Positions 9,056 to 17,075 of a stretch of 46,736 nucleotides of DNA are shown here, piece after piece (the stretch's first letter is position 1; each line of letters starts with the position of its first letter). Position numbers and translations under genes: made by a program. Source of the DNA: a virus; IMG/VR virus record IMGVR_UViG_3300042307_000631, positions 1 to 46,736 of that record. One strand, given 5' to 3'. The notes under the pieces were generated by a model. The model made no database searches and was not told where the DNA came from. It was given only the letters and a program-made list of their open reading frames with translations.

Positions 9056-9160
9056 TTATGATTTCTTTTTATAATTTCCTTTTTTCTGCTGTTCTGATAT
9101 TGTCTTTTTAGCAATTTTCTTTCGGTTCTTATCTTTTACTTCTTTTTTTGTAGTTGCCAT
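9056..9160 (-). CDS. Small highly basic protein (34 aa)
   Basis: An uninterrupted frame of 34 codons starts M-A-T-T-K-K-E-V-K-D and ends G-N-Y-K-K-K-S. Fourteen or so residues are Lys or Arg. It begins 5 nt after the stop of the Ntn-hydrolase-like gene and ends just before the terminator, so it completes that transcription unit. Small basic proteins of this kind in T4-like phages often bind nucleic acid or host polymerase, but nothing here proves that. Confidence 0.55.
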   Translation of the reverse strand: MATTKKEVKDKNRKKIAKKTISEQQKKGNYKKKS

Positions 9161-9164
9161 TGCA

Positions 9165-9992
9165 TTATTCCTTTTCTAGTTTGTTTATAATAATTTTTAT
9201 TTTAGGAGTATATCCTTTAGGTAGTTTATTGATAATTCCTTTAAACGATTTGATTTTATGGTCGTAATAGTTTACCTCTAATATAGTTTCGGTTAAGTTC
9301 ATTATAGTTTGAGATGATGTCCACATTTTAGGAGTATCCTTTCTCATATTCAATACACTATCTTTTTTAAAGAATTGTTTTCTTAATGCAATACCTACTT
9401 GTTTCCAATTTGTAATTTTATCAATTATCTTTTCAGCACTCAATTTTCTCATTTTAGAACTTAAATACTTTTTACCATCTGAATATCCCGTACCAACATA
9501 TACGTGTCCGTGATTTGTTCTAACAACCGGACTTTCAGTATTTTGTAATTCTAATTGAGGTTTAAGGTTTGGTATATTTTCAACACTTACCATTTTTTTA
9601 GGGGTAGAAATAAATGTATGACCACTTAATCCTTTATTTTTATTTCCCTTCCATACTATTACTGCTTTGATTGCTTCTTTAAGAGTTTTCTTTGAGAATA
9701 TACTTCTCATCTTAGCACCGTCTTCACCATACCCTCTCATATTTTGAACTAACTTTCCTTCTGCCTCATCGTATCCAACTAAAAGGGCTGAATTAACTAC
9801 TCCTAACCCGTATTCGTTCATCCCCTCACTCCAATCAGTTACCTCATCGTGTAAATACGCAACTTCAACTCCATCTATTAATTCGTGGATTACTTCTAAT
9901 TTAGGATGATATCCTCTATCACGATTCTTTGCTAAAATAAATTTATCATCTATTTCTTTAGAAACTATAATACATTCTTGTATGATATTCAT
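9165..9992 (-). CDS. Ntn-hydrolase-like protein (NRDE / C45 acyltransferase-like)
   Basis: 275 residues. The N-terminal pattern C-I-I-V-S-K (Cys7), F-I-L-A-K-N-R-D-R-G, then S-E-G-M-N-E-Y-G-L-G-V-V-N-S resembles the linear-amide C-N hydrolase / NRDE group of Ntn hydrolases, in which an N-terminal Cys freed by processing acts as nucleophile. A second family-like stretch is S-P-V-V-R-T-N-H-G-H at ~155-165. If so, Cys7 would need removal of six residues. It shares a transcript with a small basic protein, ended by a terminator. Substrate unknown; this is a fold-level guess. Confidence 0.5.
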   Translation of the reverse strand: MNIIQECIIVSKEIDDKFILAKNRDRGYHPKLEVIHELIDGVEVAYLHDEVTDWSEGMNEYGLGVVNSALLVGYDEAEGKLVQNMRGYGEDGAKMRSIFSKKTLKEAIKAVIVWKGNKNKGLSGHTFISTPKKMVSVENIPNLKPQLELQNTESPVVRTNHGHVYVGTGYSDGKKYLSSKMRKLSAEKIIDKITNWKQVGIALRKQFFKKDSVLNMRKDTPKMWTSSQTIMNLTETILEVNYYDHKIKSFKGIINKLPKGYTPKIKIIINKLEKE

Positions 9993-10047
9993 TTTAAGTG
10001 TTCGTATGTGTTGGTTACAAATCTCTACAATAAATATAGTTATAAAT

Positions 10048-10070
10048 AAAAAAAGGAGATAAACTCCTTT
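10048..10070 (-). terminator. Rho-independent terminator
   Basis: The stem AAAGGAG (10052-10058) pairs with CTCCTTT (10064-10070) around a 5-nt loop. On the minus strand it is followed by a run of U. It lies 16 nt after the stop of the carbamoyltransferase gene and ends the late-sigma/carbamoyltransferase transcript. Confidence 0.85.
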
Positions 10071-10085
10071 CTTATTAATTGTATT

Positions 10086-11801
10086 CTATTTTATTTTTTT
10101 CTTAACGATATAGTTGTTAAGAACCAACGTATCCATATCACAATCTAAAAATGTATCTATTGCATCTTTAGGGGTGTTTACAATGGTCTTATCTTTAACG
10201 TTGAATGATGTATTTAAAACAATTGGATACCCATTATCCTCTTCTAATTGTCTAAGCAAGGAATATACTCTACGATGTTGTTTAAAATTTAAAGTTTGTA
10301 TTCTTGCAGAACCATCTATATGTGTAATAGCAGGTAGATTTTTTATATGTTCCTCTTTTACTTGAACTACCTGATTCATATAAGGAACTAATGGTTTATA
10401 ATCAAAGTATTTTAATCGGTCTTCCTCTTTTACAATTGGAGCAAACGGTCTAAATCCTTCTCTTTTTTTAATTACCTTATTTACCCTTGCTTTCATTTGA
10501 GGGTCTCGCGGGTTAGCAAATATAGAACGATTACCGAGTGCTCTTGAACCAAATTCCATTCTACCCTCATACCAACCGATAACGTTACCATTTGTAATTT
10601 CTCTAGAAATAGTTGTAACAATTTGTGAATGATTTTTAAATTCATACCATACTTCATTTTCATAGTTTTTTAATTCAGTTTCAATTTCATCATTAGTATT
10701 AAACGTACCTAAATACGGATTTGTATTTGGAACTCTAACGGCGGATTCGGTATGGGTATAATAGTAATTCAGTGCACACCCAATAGCAGAACCTGCATCA
10801 GATGGAGCCGGTGGAATCCATAATTGTTTATAACCGGTATTTTTTAAAATCTTACCATTTGCAGTTCCGTTATATGCACATCCACCACTTAGACATAAAT
10901 TATTTGTTGCCCTAATAGCAAACATTTTATTTAATAATCTAAAAAATAGAAATTCGTATTGATGTTGAATTGTTGCTGCTAAATCTTTATGTTCTTGTGT
11001 TAACTCATCTTCTGGTAATCTATTTGGGAGTTCAAACAACTCCGCTAATTTTTCATTAAACATTGAATTATTCGAATAATCATATGTAAAATAATTCATA
11101 TTGATTTCAAACCCACCATCTTCCGTTAATTTATATAATTGTTTAAATTTATTTAAATACGTTTCTGAATTACCATATGGTGCTAATCCCATTACTTTAT
11201 ATTCACCTTCATTTGGTTTAAATCCTAAGAAAGCTGTCATTGCAGAATATAACATTCCTAATGAATGTGGGAATTTAATATTTTGTAATTTTGTAATATT
11301 TTTACCTTCTGCAAATGCTAAAACAGTAGTTTCCCATTCACCCACCCCATCTACTGATAATATAGTTGCTCTTTCAAATGGAGATGTATAATACGAATAT
11401 GCTATATGTGATAGGTGATGGTCACCATATGCTAAAATTATATTTGGATTTGTAATCTGATATATTTTAGATTCAATTTCTTTGGCTTGTGCTTTATTTG
11501 AATCAATAATAGATTTTCGTTTAAAGAAATTAACCAATCCACCTCTTTTAGTAGATTCTTCAATTCTCTCTAATTTTAATTTAGGGTTTTCGTAAAAGGT
11601 AACAACTGATATATCATTACCTGTTATTTTATTATCCTTATACAACCAATTAATAGCATTAGTTGGAAACGTAGCATCGTGTTTTACTCCTGTAAAACGT
11701 TCTTCCTCCATTGCACCGATAACTACTCCATCTAATATTAATGCTGCTGAGGAATCGTGATAACCACATGCTATACCTAAAATATATTTTTTATTCATCA
11801 T
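10086..11801 (-). CDS. Carbamoyltransferase, NodU/CmcH family
   Basis: 571 residues, the normal length for this family. The Kae1-like N-terminal domain shows G-Y-H-D-S-S-A-A-L (13-21), M-E-E-E-R-F-T, the metal-binding D-H-H-L-S-H (127-132) and D-G-V-G-E-W-E-T-T (151-159). The C-terminal YrdC-like domain shows G-R-M-E-F-G-S-R-A-L-G-N-R-S-I and R-E-G-F-R-P-F-A-P-I. Such enzymes make carbamoyl-adenylate from carbamoyl phosphate and ATP and transfer the carbamoyl group to a hydroxyl on a sugar or similar acceptor. It overlaps the late sigma gene by 11 nt. The acceptor is unknown; modified nucleotides or virion/cell-surface glycans are both possible. Confidence 0.92.
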   Translation of the reverse strand: MMNKKYILGIACGYHDSSAALILDGVVIGAMEEERFTGVKHDATFPTNAINWLYKDNKITGNDISVVTFYENPKLKLERIEESTKRGGLVNFFKRKSIIDSNKAQAKEIESKIYQITNPNIILAYGDHHLSHIAYSYYTSPFERATILSVDGVGEWETTVLAFAEGKNITKLQNIKFPHSLGMLYSAMTAFLGFKPNEGEYKVMGLAPYGNSETYLNKFKQLYKLTEDGGFEINMNYFTYDYSNNSMFNEKLAELFELPNRLPEDELTQEHKDLAATIQHQYEFLFFRLLNKMFAIRATNNLCLSGGCAYNGTANGKILKNTGYKQLWIPPAPSDAGSAIGCALNYYYTHTESAVRVPNTNPYLGTFNTNDEIETELKNYENEVWYEFKNHSQIVTTISREITNGNVIGWYEGRMEFGSRALGNRSIFANPRDPQMKARVNKVIKKREGFRPFAPIVKEEDRLKYFDYKPLVPYMNQVVQVKEEHIKNLPAITHIDGSARIQTLNFKQHRRVYSLLRQLEEDNGYPIVLNTSFNVKDKTIVNTPKDAIDTFLDCDMDTLVLNNYIVKKKIK

Positions 11802-12552
11802 CGATATCGTCTTCGGTTAAATCAATCTTTGAAATATCAACCCAAAATGGTTCACTCTTAACTGTGAAATCACCAGTTTCTAAGTAATCATTTAACATTT
11901 TTTTCTGATGTTGTTTCATTACATTTACAACCTTTGTAATATAATGAGTCTTACAATCTGTCATTTCTCTTATAAGTAGATATAAATGTTTCTTATTAAA
12001 ATTTTCTATGAACTCACTTCTACGGAATAATTCTAATACTGCATCTGCAATTTGTATATCTCTTTTCTTATTAAAAATAGTAGTAAGATGCTTATCCCAA
12101 TACAATAACATTAGGTCTTTAAATTCTCTAAATTCACTGCCTTCCTCCACTTCATAAAAATCATTCTCAGGATTCCAACTTTCTGGCATATCGGATATTA
12201 ATGCATTTTGTTTCCAACGTTTGTAGTTACCATTATTCTTTAAAATCAAATGATTCTTTGCAATAATAGTAAAATATGAAAACGCCCTTCCTTTACCTTC
12301 TTGAAACATATGCATTTTCTCTACCAATGTAGATACAACTTCCGTTTGAATATCTTTTTTAGGAACATCAAAATAAGAAAATTTAAAAGTGTTAATTACG
12401 TTTTCTGCTAATTTCTCAAAAGGTGCTTTAATCTTTTCTTCGTAAATTTTACTACGTTTTACTGAGTCTTTTGTTTTGTTATACTCTACAATTGCATCTT
12501 GTGCAGGTGTGCCGAAATATATTTTTGATTTTGGTTTTCTTTGTTTTGCCAT
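11791..12552 (-). CDS. Late-transcription sigma factor, T4 gp55-like
   Basis: 253 residues. The central region has the sigma-region-2-like pattern of gp55 relatives: H-M-F-Q-E-G-K-G-R-A-F-S-Y-F-T-I-I-A-K-N-H-L, followed by Y-K-R-W-K-Q-N and later helices ending in V-M-K-Q-H-Q-K-K-M-L. gp55 directs host RNA polymerase to late promoters with a single short element and normally needs a sliding clamp for activation. The presence of such a factor implies a late-promoter class distinct from the host type; candidates are noted at 4963, 9008, 25620 and 30541. Confidence 0.85.
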   Translation of the reverse strand: MAKQRKPKSKIYFGTPAQDAIVEYNKTKDSVKRSKIYEEKIKAPFEKLAENVINTFKFSYFDVPKKDIQTEVVSTLVEKMHMFQEGKGRAFSYFTIIAKNHLILKNNGNYKRWKQNALISDMPESWNPENDFYEVEEGSEFREFKDLMLLYWDKHLTTIFNKKRDIQIADAVLELFRRSEFIENFNKKHLYLLIREMTDCKTHYITKVVNVMKQHQKKMLNDYLETGDFTVKSEPFWVDISKIDLTEDDIDDE

Positions 12553-12560
12553 TTTGGTAA

Positions 12561-12824
12561 TTATAATATTTCGTTTAGGTTTTCAACAATTGTTTTTAAT
12601 TCAGTAAAAGTAGCTCCAACTTCATCATCAGATTCAAATGAACCACGTGAATCTACGTTCCTTAAATTTTCTAATGCGTTAGATACTTTAAATTTAACTT
12701 CTAATGTAGTTTCTACAAGAGTGTCTTCCAATTCCTCGTTTTGTTTCAGTAAATTGAATATACCAATAGTAAATGTTATATTTAACACTACTGAAATCAG
12801 TAAAATGATGTAAATGTATGTCAT
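12561..12824 (-). CDS. Small single-pass membrane protein
   Basis: 87 residues. One N-terminal transmembrane helix (residues 3-25, I-Y-I-I-L-L-I-S-V-V-L) is followed by an acidic, largely helical domain rich in Glu and Asp, consistent with a short coiled coil facing the cytoplasm. It lies 8 nt upstream of the late sigma gene and 9 nt downstream of the next small gene, in the same transcript. No family recognised. Confidence 0.65.
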   Translation of the reverse strand: MTYIYIILLISVVLNITFTIGIFNLLKQNEELEDTLVETTLEVKFKVSNALENLRNVDSRGSFESDDEVGATFTELKTIVENLNEIL

Positions 12825-12833
12825 AGTTTGTTT

Positions 12834-13088
12834 TTATGCTTCACCCATTGGTCCATAATATATTCCTAATTTAGAATCATCATCGGATGTTTGGGTATTT
12901 GCTTTTTTTATATTGTTTTCTAATTGTTTTACTTTTAATTGAACTTTTTCATACCATTCTTTTTCTAAAATTATACCTTTATCTATTAAAAGATTTACAA
13001 GGGTATCTATTACAATACTATGGTTTAAAGTGTGTTGTTCTATCTGTTGAAGAATCAATTTCTTCTGCTCCTTTTTTGTTAATTTCAT
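12834..13088 (-). CDS. Hypothetical small protein (84 aa)
   Basis: The protein is Lys-rich at its N-terminus, then predicted helical (L-V-N-L-L-I-D-K-G-I-I and V-K-Q-L-E-N-N-I-K-K), and ends in an acidic-to-Gly tail (Y-Y-G-P-M-G-E-A). Its first 71 nt overlap the 3' end of the next gene upstream in another frame, and no later start codon would remove the overlap. The gene is therefore translationally embedded in its neighbour. Function unknown. Confidence 0.6.
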   Translation of the reverse strand: MKLTKKEQKKLILQQIEQHTLNHSIVIDTLVNLLIDKGIILEKEWYEKVQLKVKQLENNIKKANTQTSDDDSKLGIYYGPMGEA

Positions 13089-13308
13089 TTATTAAATCTT
13101 TTATAGTAAAATTATTTGTTTCATCTAAATTACCAAACGCTTTTTTAATTGATTCTTCATGATAACCCAATGCTGCAGCTAATCTTGCACATATAGTTTT
13201 AAATTCAAAAATATTCAATTCATCTGGTATTGTAAATTCTATTTCGGATGCTTCTCTTGCATGTTCAATGTAATCATCATCGGTGTACTTAAATATTAGT
13301 TTGGCCAT
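13018..13308 (-). CDS. Hypothetical small acidic protein (96 aa)
   Basis: 96 residues, starting M-A-K-L-I-F-K-Y-T-D-D-D and reading as one beta-strand followed by helices (I-F-E-F-K-T-I-C-A-R-L-A-A-A-L-G). It shares 71 nt with the following gene. The chain is in the same minus-strand run of small genes leading to the late sigma gene. No family is recognised. A small regulatory or accessory role is possible but unsupported. Confidence 0.6.
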   Translation of the reverse strand: MAKLIFKYTDDDYIEHAREASEIEFTIPDELNIFEFKTICARLAAALGYHEESIKKAFGNLDETNNFTIKDLINEINKKGAEEIDSSTDRTTHFKP

Positions 13309-13320
13309 ATTGTTGTTTTT

Positions 13321-14274
13321 TTAGTTTCTATTTATTTTTTTTGTAATATCTCTTGTATAATTGTTATCGTGAAAAAATCCATCAAATAATGATTTGTTTT
13401 TTATATATCCATCCGTACACATTAAATCAAACATATAATCTGCATTTGTTTTAGATACGATTTCATTTGAATTAAACATCTCTAATATAAACTTTTTAAT
13501 TCCATTTACTATTTCAATTTTATTATTAAAATATTTTTGGTTTTCGCTGGGTTGTTCATTTATAAATTCTCCATTTACAATATCAATATAAGTACCAACT
13601 TTATCAGTTAAAACTGATTCTAAAAATATTATATTATCTTTTAATTTATGGGTATAAAAATCATAAAACCCCTTAACATCATCTAATAGTGGATTTCCTT
13701 TATAAGTAATATATCGACCCTTAAATTTTAATCCGTAGGTTTTTTCTATATTATATTGAGTAGTTCCTTGATAGCCAGTATCAACCATTAATATATTTTT
13801 AGAATTTCCTATAACTTCAATTATATATTTTTGATACTCATCTCGTGTTATTTTAGATTTTTCTATTATTTCTTTTAAATACAAATCTAAATTTGGTATT
13901 TTTTTATTACTATCTATCATCACATCATTTTCAATAATTGGAGTTATACCAAACCTATCTTTTAATAAATTGGATAATTTTCCATTATATCTATGCAACT
14001 CAAATGTTCTAAAAATATCTGCAGTGTTATTAATTGAAACTATTGTTGATAATGTGCGAGATGTTTTAAAATATACTGATGGTGGTAAACTATATTTCTC
14101 TTTAAACAATTCATAGATTTCTTGTAAGAACAATCCTTCTCTTGAGTTAAAAAGAATTTTATCACAATCTCCTATTTCGGTTTTTAACCAATCAAAGTAA
14201 TTAAATATAAGTGGGCCAAAATAGGTATATCCTAATTCTTCTAATGATTTTGTATGATTATCAACATGTGTCAT
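13321..14274 (-). CDS. HAD-like protein of surface-polysaccharide type
   Basis: 317 residues. It matches the layout of HAD-like domains often fused to bacterial glycosyltransferases: G-P-L-I-F-N-Y-F-D-W-L, then L-F-N-S-R-E-G-L-F-L at 41-50, Y-F-K-T-S-R-T-L-S and the late motif D-T-G-Y-Q-G-T-T-Q. In bacteria these proteins accompany polysaccharide synthesis. The gene abuts a PNKP-type phosphatase and a radical SAM gene by 1-4 nt overlaps, so all three are probably expressed together. Catalytic activity is not certain because the canonical HAD D-x-D is not seen. Confidence 0.55.
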   Translation of the reverse strand: MTHVDNHTKSLEELGYTYFGPLIFNYFDWLKTEIGDCDKILFNSREGLFLQEIYELFKEKYSLPPSVYFKTSRTLSTIVSINNTADIFRTFELHRYNGKLSNLLKDRFGITPIIENDVMIDSNKKIPNLDLYLKEIIEKSKITRDEYQKYIIEVIGNSKNILMVDTGYQGTTQYNIEKTYGLKFKGRYITYKGNPLLDDVKGFYDFYTHKLKDNIIFLESVLTDKVGTYIDIVNGEFINEQPSENQKYFNNKIEIVNGIKKFILEMFNSNEIVSKTNADYMFDLMCTDGYIKNKSLFDGFFHDNNYTRDITKKINRN

Positions 14275-14711
14275 TATATTACAAACACTTTAAAAGAAGT
14301 TATTCCTAAATCAACCCAAACATCTATTACTCTCTGGTCATCATCATATGCACAAAATACATTTTCTTTTATTTCAGTTTCATATATTTTTTTTTTAAAG
14401 ATGGGTGCTTTTAAAAAATTATTTTCCCAACTTCTCATATATAAATTATCGTATGGGATATTGTATTTTTGTAACCATTCTTTAGTAACCTTTCTTGTAG
14501 ATTCTGGTCTACCTGTTAATATGATAACCTCAAACCCATTTTGTTTATAATTCTTCGCCAATTCAATCATTGGTAGATTTGGTTTGTCTTTTATAAGATT
14601 TTCAGATGAATGCACAATATCCCAATCCAATTTTCCGTTTTCTTTTTCTGCTAATTTAAATCTATCATTAGCTATTGACAATGTATTATCTATATCAATT
14701 ATTATTTTCAT
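14274..14711 (-). CDS. PNKP-type HAD phosphatase
   Basis: 145 residues. Clear HAD motifs: D-I-D-N-T (6-10), L-T-G-R-P-E (65-70) and D-D-D at 123-125. The length and motif spacing match the C-terminal phosphatase half of T4 polynucleotide kinase, which removes 3'-phosphates (or 2',3'-cyclic phosphates) from RNA ends. The kinase half is not fused; a P-loop kinase is encoded separately at 42835-43251. RNA-end repair or nucleotide dephosphorylation is the likely role. It overlaps the radical SAM gene by 4 nt. Confidence 0.8.
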   Translation of the reverse strand: MKIIIDIDNTLSIANDRFKLAEKENGKLDWDIVHSSENLIKDKPNLPMIELAKNYKQNGFEVIILTGRPESTRKVTKEWLQKYNIPYDNLYMRSWENNFLKAPIFKKKIYETEIKENVFCAYDDDQRVIDVWVDLGITSFKVFVI

Positions 14712-15907
14712 AATTCTCTTAATCCTTGTTTTTCATAACTTACTGGCACTTTAATTCCCGTGTTACATCCATTACAATTATCACAAAATGTAATATATCC
14801 TAAATCAGTATAACCTAAATCAAATTTAATTAAATCTTCATTTGATATGTTATTTAAACTAACATAATCATTATCACTTAGAGGAAATAGGTTGGTTCTA
14901 ACTGCTGAAGTATTAAGGTGACAATAGTAAAACTTACCATCATTCAATCCTCTAAATGGTGCTGTGCAACTATCAAAGTGTTTAATTAATTTATCTATTT
15001 CTAAATTCTTTTTAACTCTTAAATCTCCAAAATCATACCACTCTATTTCATTTCTAACATAATGTTTAATTCCATAGTTTTTATATTCTTCAATAGTACG
15101 CATAACTTTATTTTTAAGTTTAGGTAATTTATCCGAATAATCACTTATACTTAAAATAACATCACTATCTTTTAATAATTCAAGAATACTTTCTTTTGGA
15201 GTAACTGTACCATTAGTAGTGATTATAAGTTTATCTAATTTATCTATATGGTTTACTAAAATATGTTGGATTATATTTTCAATATCTGGATGTAGAAATG
15301 GTTCTCCACCAACTAAATGAAACACACTTACAAAGTCTACAACTTTAAAATATGAATCTATATCGGTTATAATAGTTGATAAATTTCTATGATTCGGATT
15401 ATCGTAATGTGGTATAAACATATTACAATGCGAACACGCTAAATTACACCTTTCAGTTACTAATACATCTGTTTGAAATATATGAACTAACTTCTTATAC
15501 ATCAATGGCCAGATTCCTGCTATATGTTTATATGTAGTGTAGGTTGTATTATGTTCATCCAAATATTTTATATAACGTTGTCTATATTCATCCGTTGTAA
15601 TGATAACTTTCTCATTACCATTAAACTCATCTATATGAATTAATTTTATATTCTTTCTATCACTCTTATATTGTTTGGCTTCACGATAATAAGAACTAAT
15701 TTCATTCAAATTATTTATAATCGTACTACTTTTTACATCGTGGTCAACAATATATTTTATTTTTAATCTACCACTTCCAAGCAAAAAATCCATACTCCTA
15801 ATAAATTGGACACATTCTTTACTTGCACCAAATAAAACATATTCGGTTTCAACATCCCAATCAGATATAAATTGTTTGAAATTATGTAAGTGTGGATTAT
15901 AAATCAT
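14708..15907 (-). CDS. Radical SAM enzyme with N-terminal Rossmann-like domain and C-terminal Cys cluster
   Basis: 399 residues. The [4Fe-4S]/SAM-binding motif C-N-L-A-C-S-H-C sits at 154-161, followed by H-L-V-G-G-E-P-F-L (198-206), the usual SAM-contacting element. An extra N-terminal domain (~20-135) begins with a nucleotide-binding-like V-L-F-G-A-S-K. The C-terminus has a SPASM-like Cys set (F-Y-Y-C-H-L, then F-C-D-N-C-N-G-C-N), suggesting auxiliary clusters. Such enzymes modify peptides or sugars. Neighbours are a sugar-type HAD protein and a deformylase. Substrate is unknown. Confidence 0.88.
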   Translation of the reverse strand: MIYNPHLHNFKQFISDWDVETEYVLFGASKECVQFIRSMDFLLGSGRLKIKYIVDHDVKSSTIINNLNEISSYYREAKQYKSDRKNIKLIHIDEFNGNEKVIITTDEYRQRYIKYLDEHNTTYTTYKHIAGIWPLMYKKLVHIFQTDVLVTERCNLACSHCNMFIPHYDNPNHRNLSTIITDIDSYFKVVDFVSVFHLVGGEPFLHPDIENIIQHILVNHIDKLDKLIITTNGTVTPKESILELLKDSDVILSISDYSDKLPKLKNKVMRTIEEYKNYGIKHYVRNEIEWYDFGDLRVKKNLEIDKLIKHFDSCTAPFRGLNDGKFYYCHLNTSAVRTNLFPLSDNDYVSLNNISNEDLIKFDLGYTDLGYITFCDNCNGCNTGIKVPVSYEKQGLREL

Positions 15908-15914
15908 ATTTTAC

Positions 15915-16532
15915 TTATAAGATTTTTCCTCCTTGTTCAATTAAACTTTGTGCTTTTTTATACTTTACAAATTCAGTAGTACCATCTTTTAATTGTACCA
16001 TTACCATCTCATTTCTACCATAAGTTTTTGGTGCAATATAAGTTGTTGAATATCTACGATTTGGATTTGTAATTAGAATTCCATTTAAATGGTCAATTTC
16101 ATGTTGTGCAACAACACATTCCATTAATCCTAAATCATTAAAAAATTCTTCGGAATCTTTCCAATCTCCCAATTCATTATCGGGTGAAAATACAACCGTC
16201 CCTAAATTATCACATTCGACCGTAATCTTCTTTGCACGAATAGTTTTAACGGGACTCTTCATTGTTTTATCAATTGATAAACATTGTTCTACATACGCAA
16301 CTGAGTCCTGTGAATATTCTACAATCTTTGGATTGATTAATACTAATGGGTCTTTTACATTAATTATACATGCTCTCACATCTAATCCTAATTGATTAGC
16401 GGATAAACCAATACCACCGAATTTAACTAACCCACTTGCTAATATTGTAGAAATTGATTCTATATCAGCAGGTGTAAACTTAGTTTCAGCGATTGTTTTT
16501 GATAATTTTAATTTGTCTTTTACTATGTTCAT
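15915..16532 (-). CDS. Peptide deformylase
   Basis: 205 residues. All three active-site motifs are visible: G-I-G-L-S-A-N-Q (40-47, matching GxGLAAxQ with Ser and Asn changes), E-Q-C-L-S (82-86, metal ligand Cys84) and Q-H-E-I-D-H-L (143-149, HExxH). The enzyme removes the formyl group from nascent proteins. Phage-borne deformylases are known from cyanophages, where they are thought to help during heavy translation of phage proteins. It shares a promoter with the upstream 71-residue protein. Confidence 0.9.
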   Translation of the reverse strand: MNIVKDKLKLSKTIAETKFTPADIESISTILASGLVKFGGIGLSANQLGLDVRACIINVKDPLVLINPKIVEYSQDSVAYVEQCLSIDKTMKSPVKTIRAKKITVECDNLGTVVFSPDNELGDWKDSEEFFNDLGLMECVVAQHEIDHLNGILITNPNRRYSTTYIAPKTYGRNEMVMVQLKDGTTEFVKYKKAQSLIEQGGKIL

Positions 16533-16537
16533 TTCGT

Positions 16538-16753
16538 TTATTTTTTTAATGGATGATATGGGTCTATATAATTTGGTTTAAAATATTCATCAGTATATTC
16601 TAACTCATCTGGAAATATAGATAATTGCTTGCCATATGTTTTTTTAGGTTCTACTAATTTGTTTACTAATTTTCTAACTTTCTCACCCAATTCATAATTG
16701 TTTGGGGTTTCGTTTATTAAAGAAATTGGAATTTCAATTGTTAATTTATTCAT
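16538..16753 (-). CDS. Hypothetical small protein (71 aa)
   Basis: 71 residues, with an N-terminal strand (L-T-I-E-I-P-I-S), a basic helix (V-R-K-L-V-N-K-L-V) and an aromatic, Pro-containing C-terminus (Y-I-D-P-Y-H-P-L-K-K). It is the first gene after a well-formed promoter at 16780-16811, and leads the transcript into deformylase and the radical SAM gene. No family recognised. Confidence 0.6.
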   Translation of the reverse strand: MNKLTIEIPISLINETPNNYELGEKVRKLVNKLVEPKKTYGKQLSIFPDELEYTDEYFKPNYIDPYHPLKK

Positions 16754-16779
16754 ACTATTTATTTTAAAATATTATCTTA

Positions 16780-16811
16780 CAAAGATACAACATTTTTTTG
16801 ATAAAACCAAA
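16780..16811 (-). promoter_or_regulatory. Bacteroidota-type promoter (TTTGG / TATCTTTG)
   Basis: On the minus strand TTTGG (-33 box, 16807-16811) is followed after 20 nt by TATCTTTG (-7 box, 16780-16787), a perfect match to TTTG-N20-TAnnTTTG. The expected start site near 16775 lies about 20 nt before the ATG at 16753. It lacks the TTCG extension that the six related promoters carry. Confidence 0.8.
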
Positions 16812-16820
16812 TATTTTTCA

Positions 16821-17066
16821 TTATTTGAATTTAGATAATGTTTTTTCATTATTTTTTGTCTTTGTTTTCTTTGCTGCTTTGGTTTGAGCTTCTAATAATT
16901 TCATTCGTTGTGTCCAAGCAGGTTTGTATTTAAATTCAACTGATATTGGACCGTTAGCAAATTTAGTTTTATCATATTTCCAAATAGAAATACATTCATC
17001 ATCTTCATAGACGTGTTCAAATTTTAATGGTTTATCTTTTACGGATGGTTCTGGTTTCTTTGCCAT
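16821..17066 (-). CDS. Hypothetical small basic protein (81 aa)
   Basis: 81 residues. A Lys-rich N-terminus, a central Y-E-D-D-E-C-I-S-I-W-K-Y segment that looks like a small beta domain, and a Lys/Thr/Asn-rich basic tail (A-A-K-K-T-K-T-K-N-N). It follows the ATPase-GNAT gene by 9 nt and ends just before a promoter. Function unknown; the basic tail could bind nucleic acid. Confidence 0.6.
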   Translation of the reverse strand: MAKKPEPSVKDKPLKFEHVYEDDECISIWKYDKTKFANGPISVEFKYKPAWTQRMKLLEAQTKAAKKTKTKNNEKTLSKFK

Positions 17067-17075
17067 ATAGTAAAT

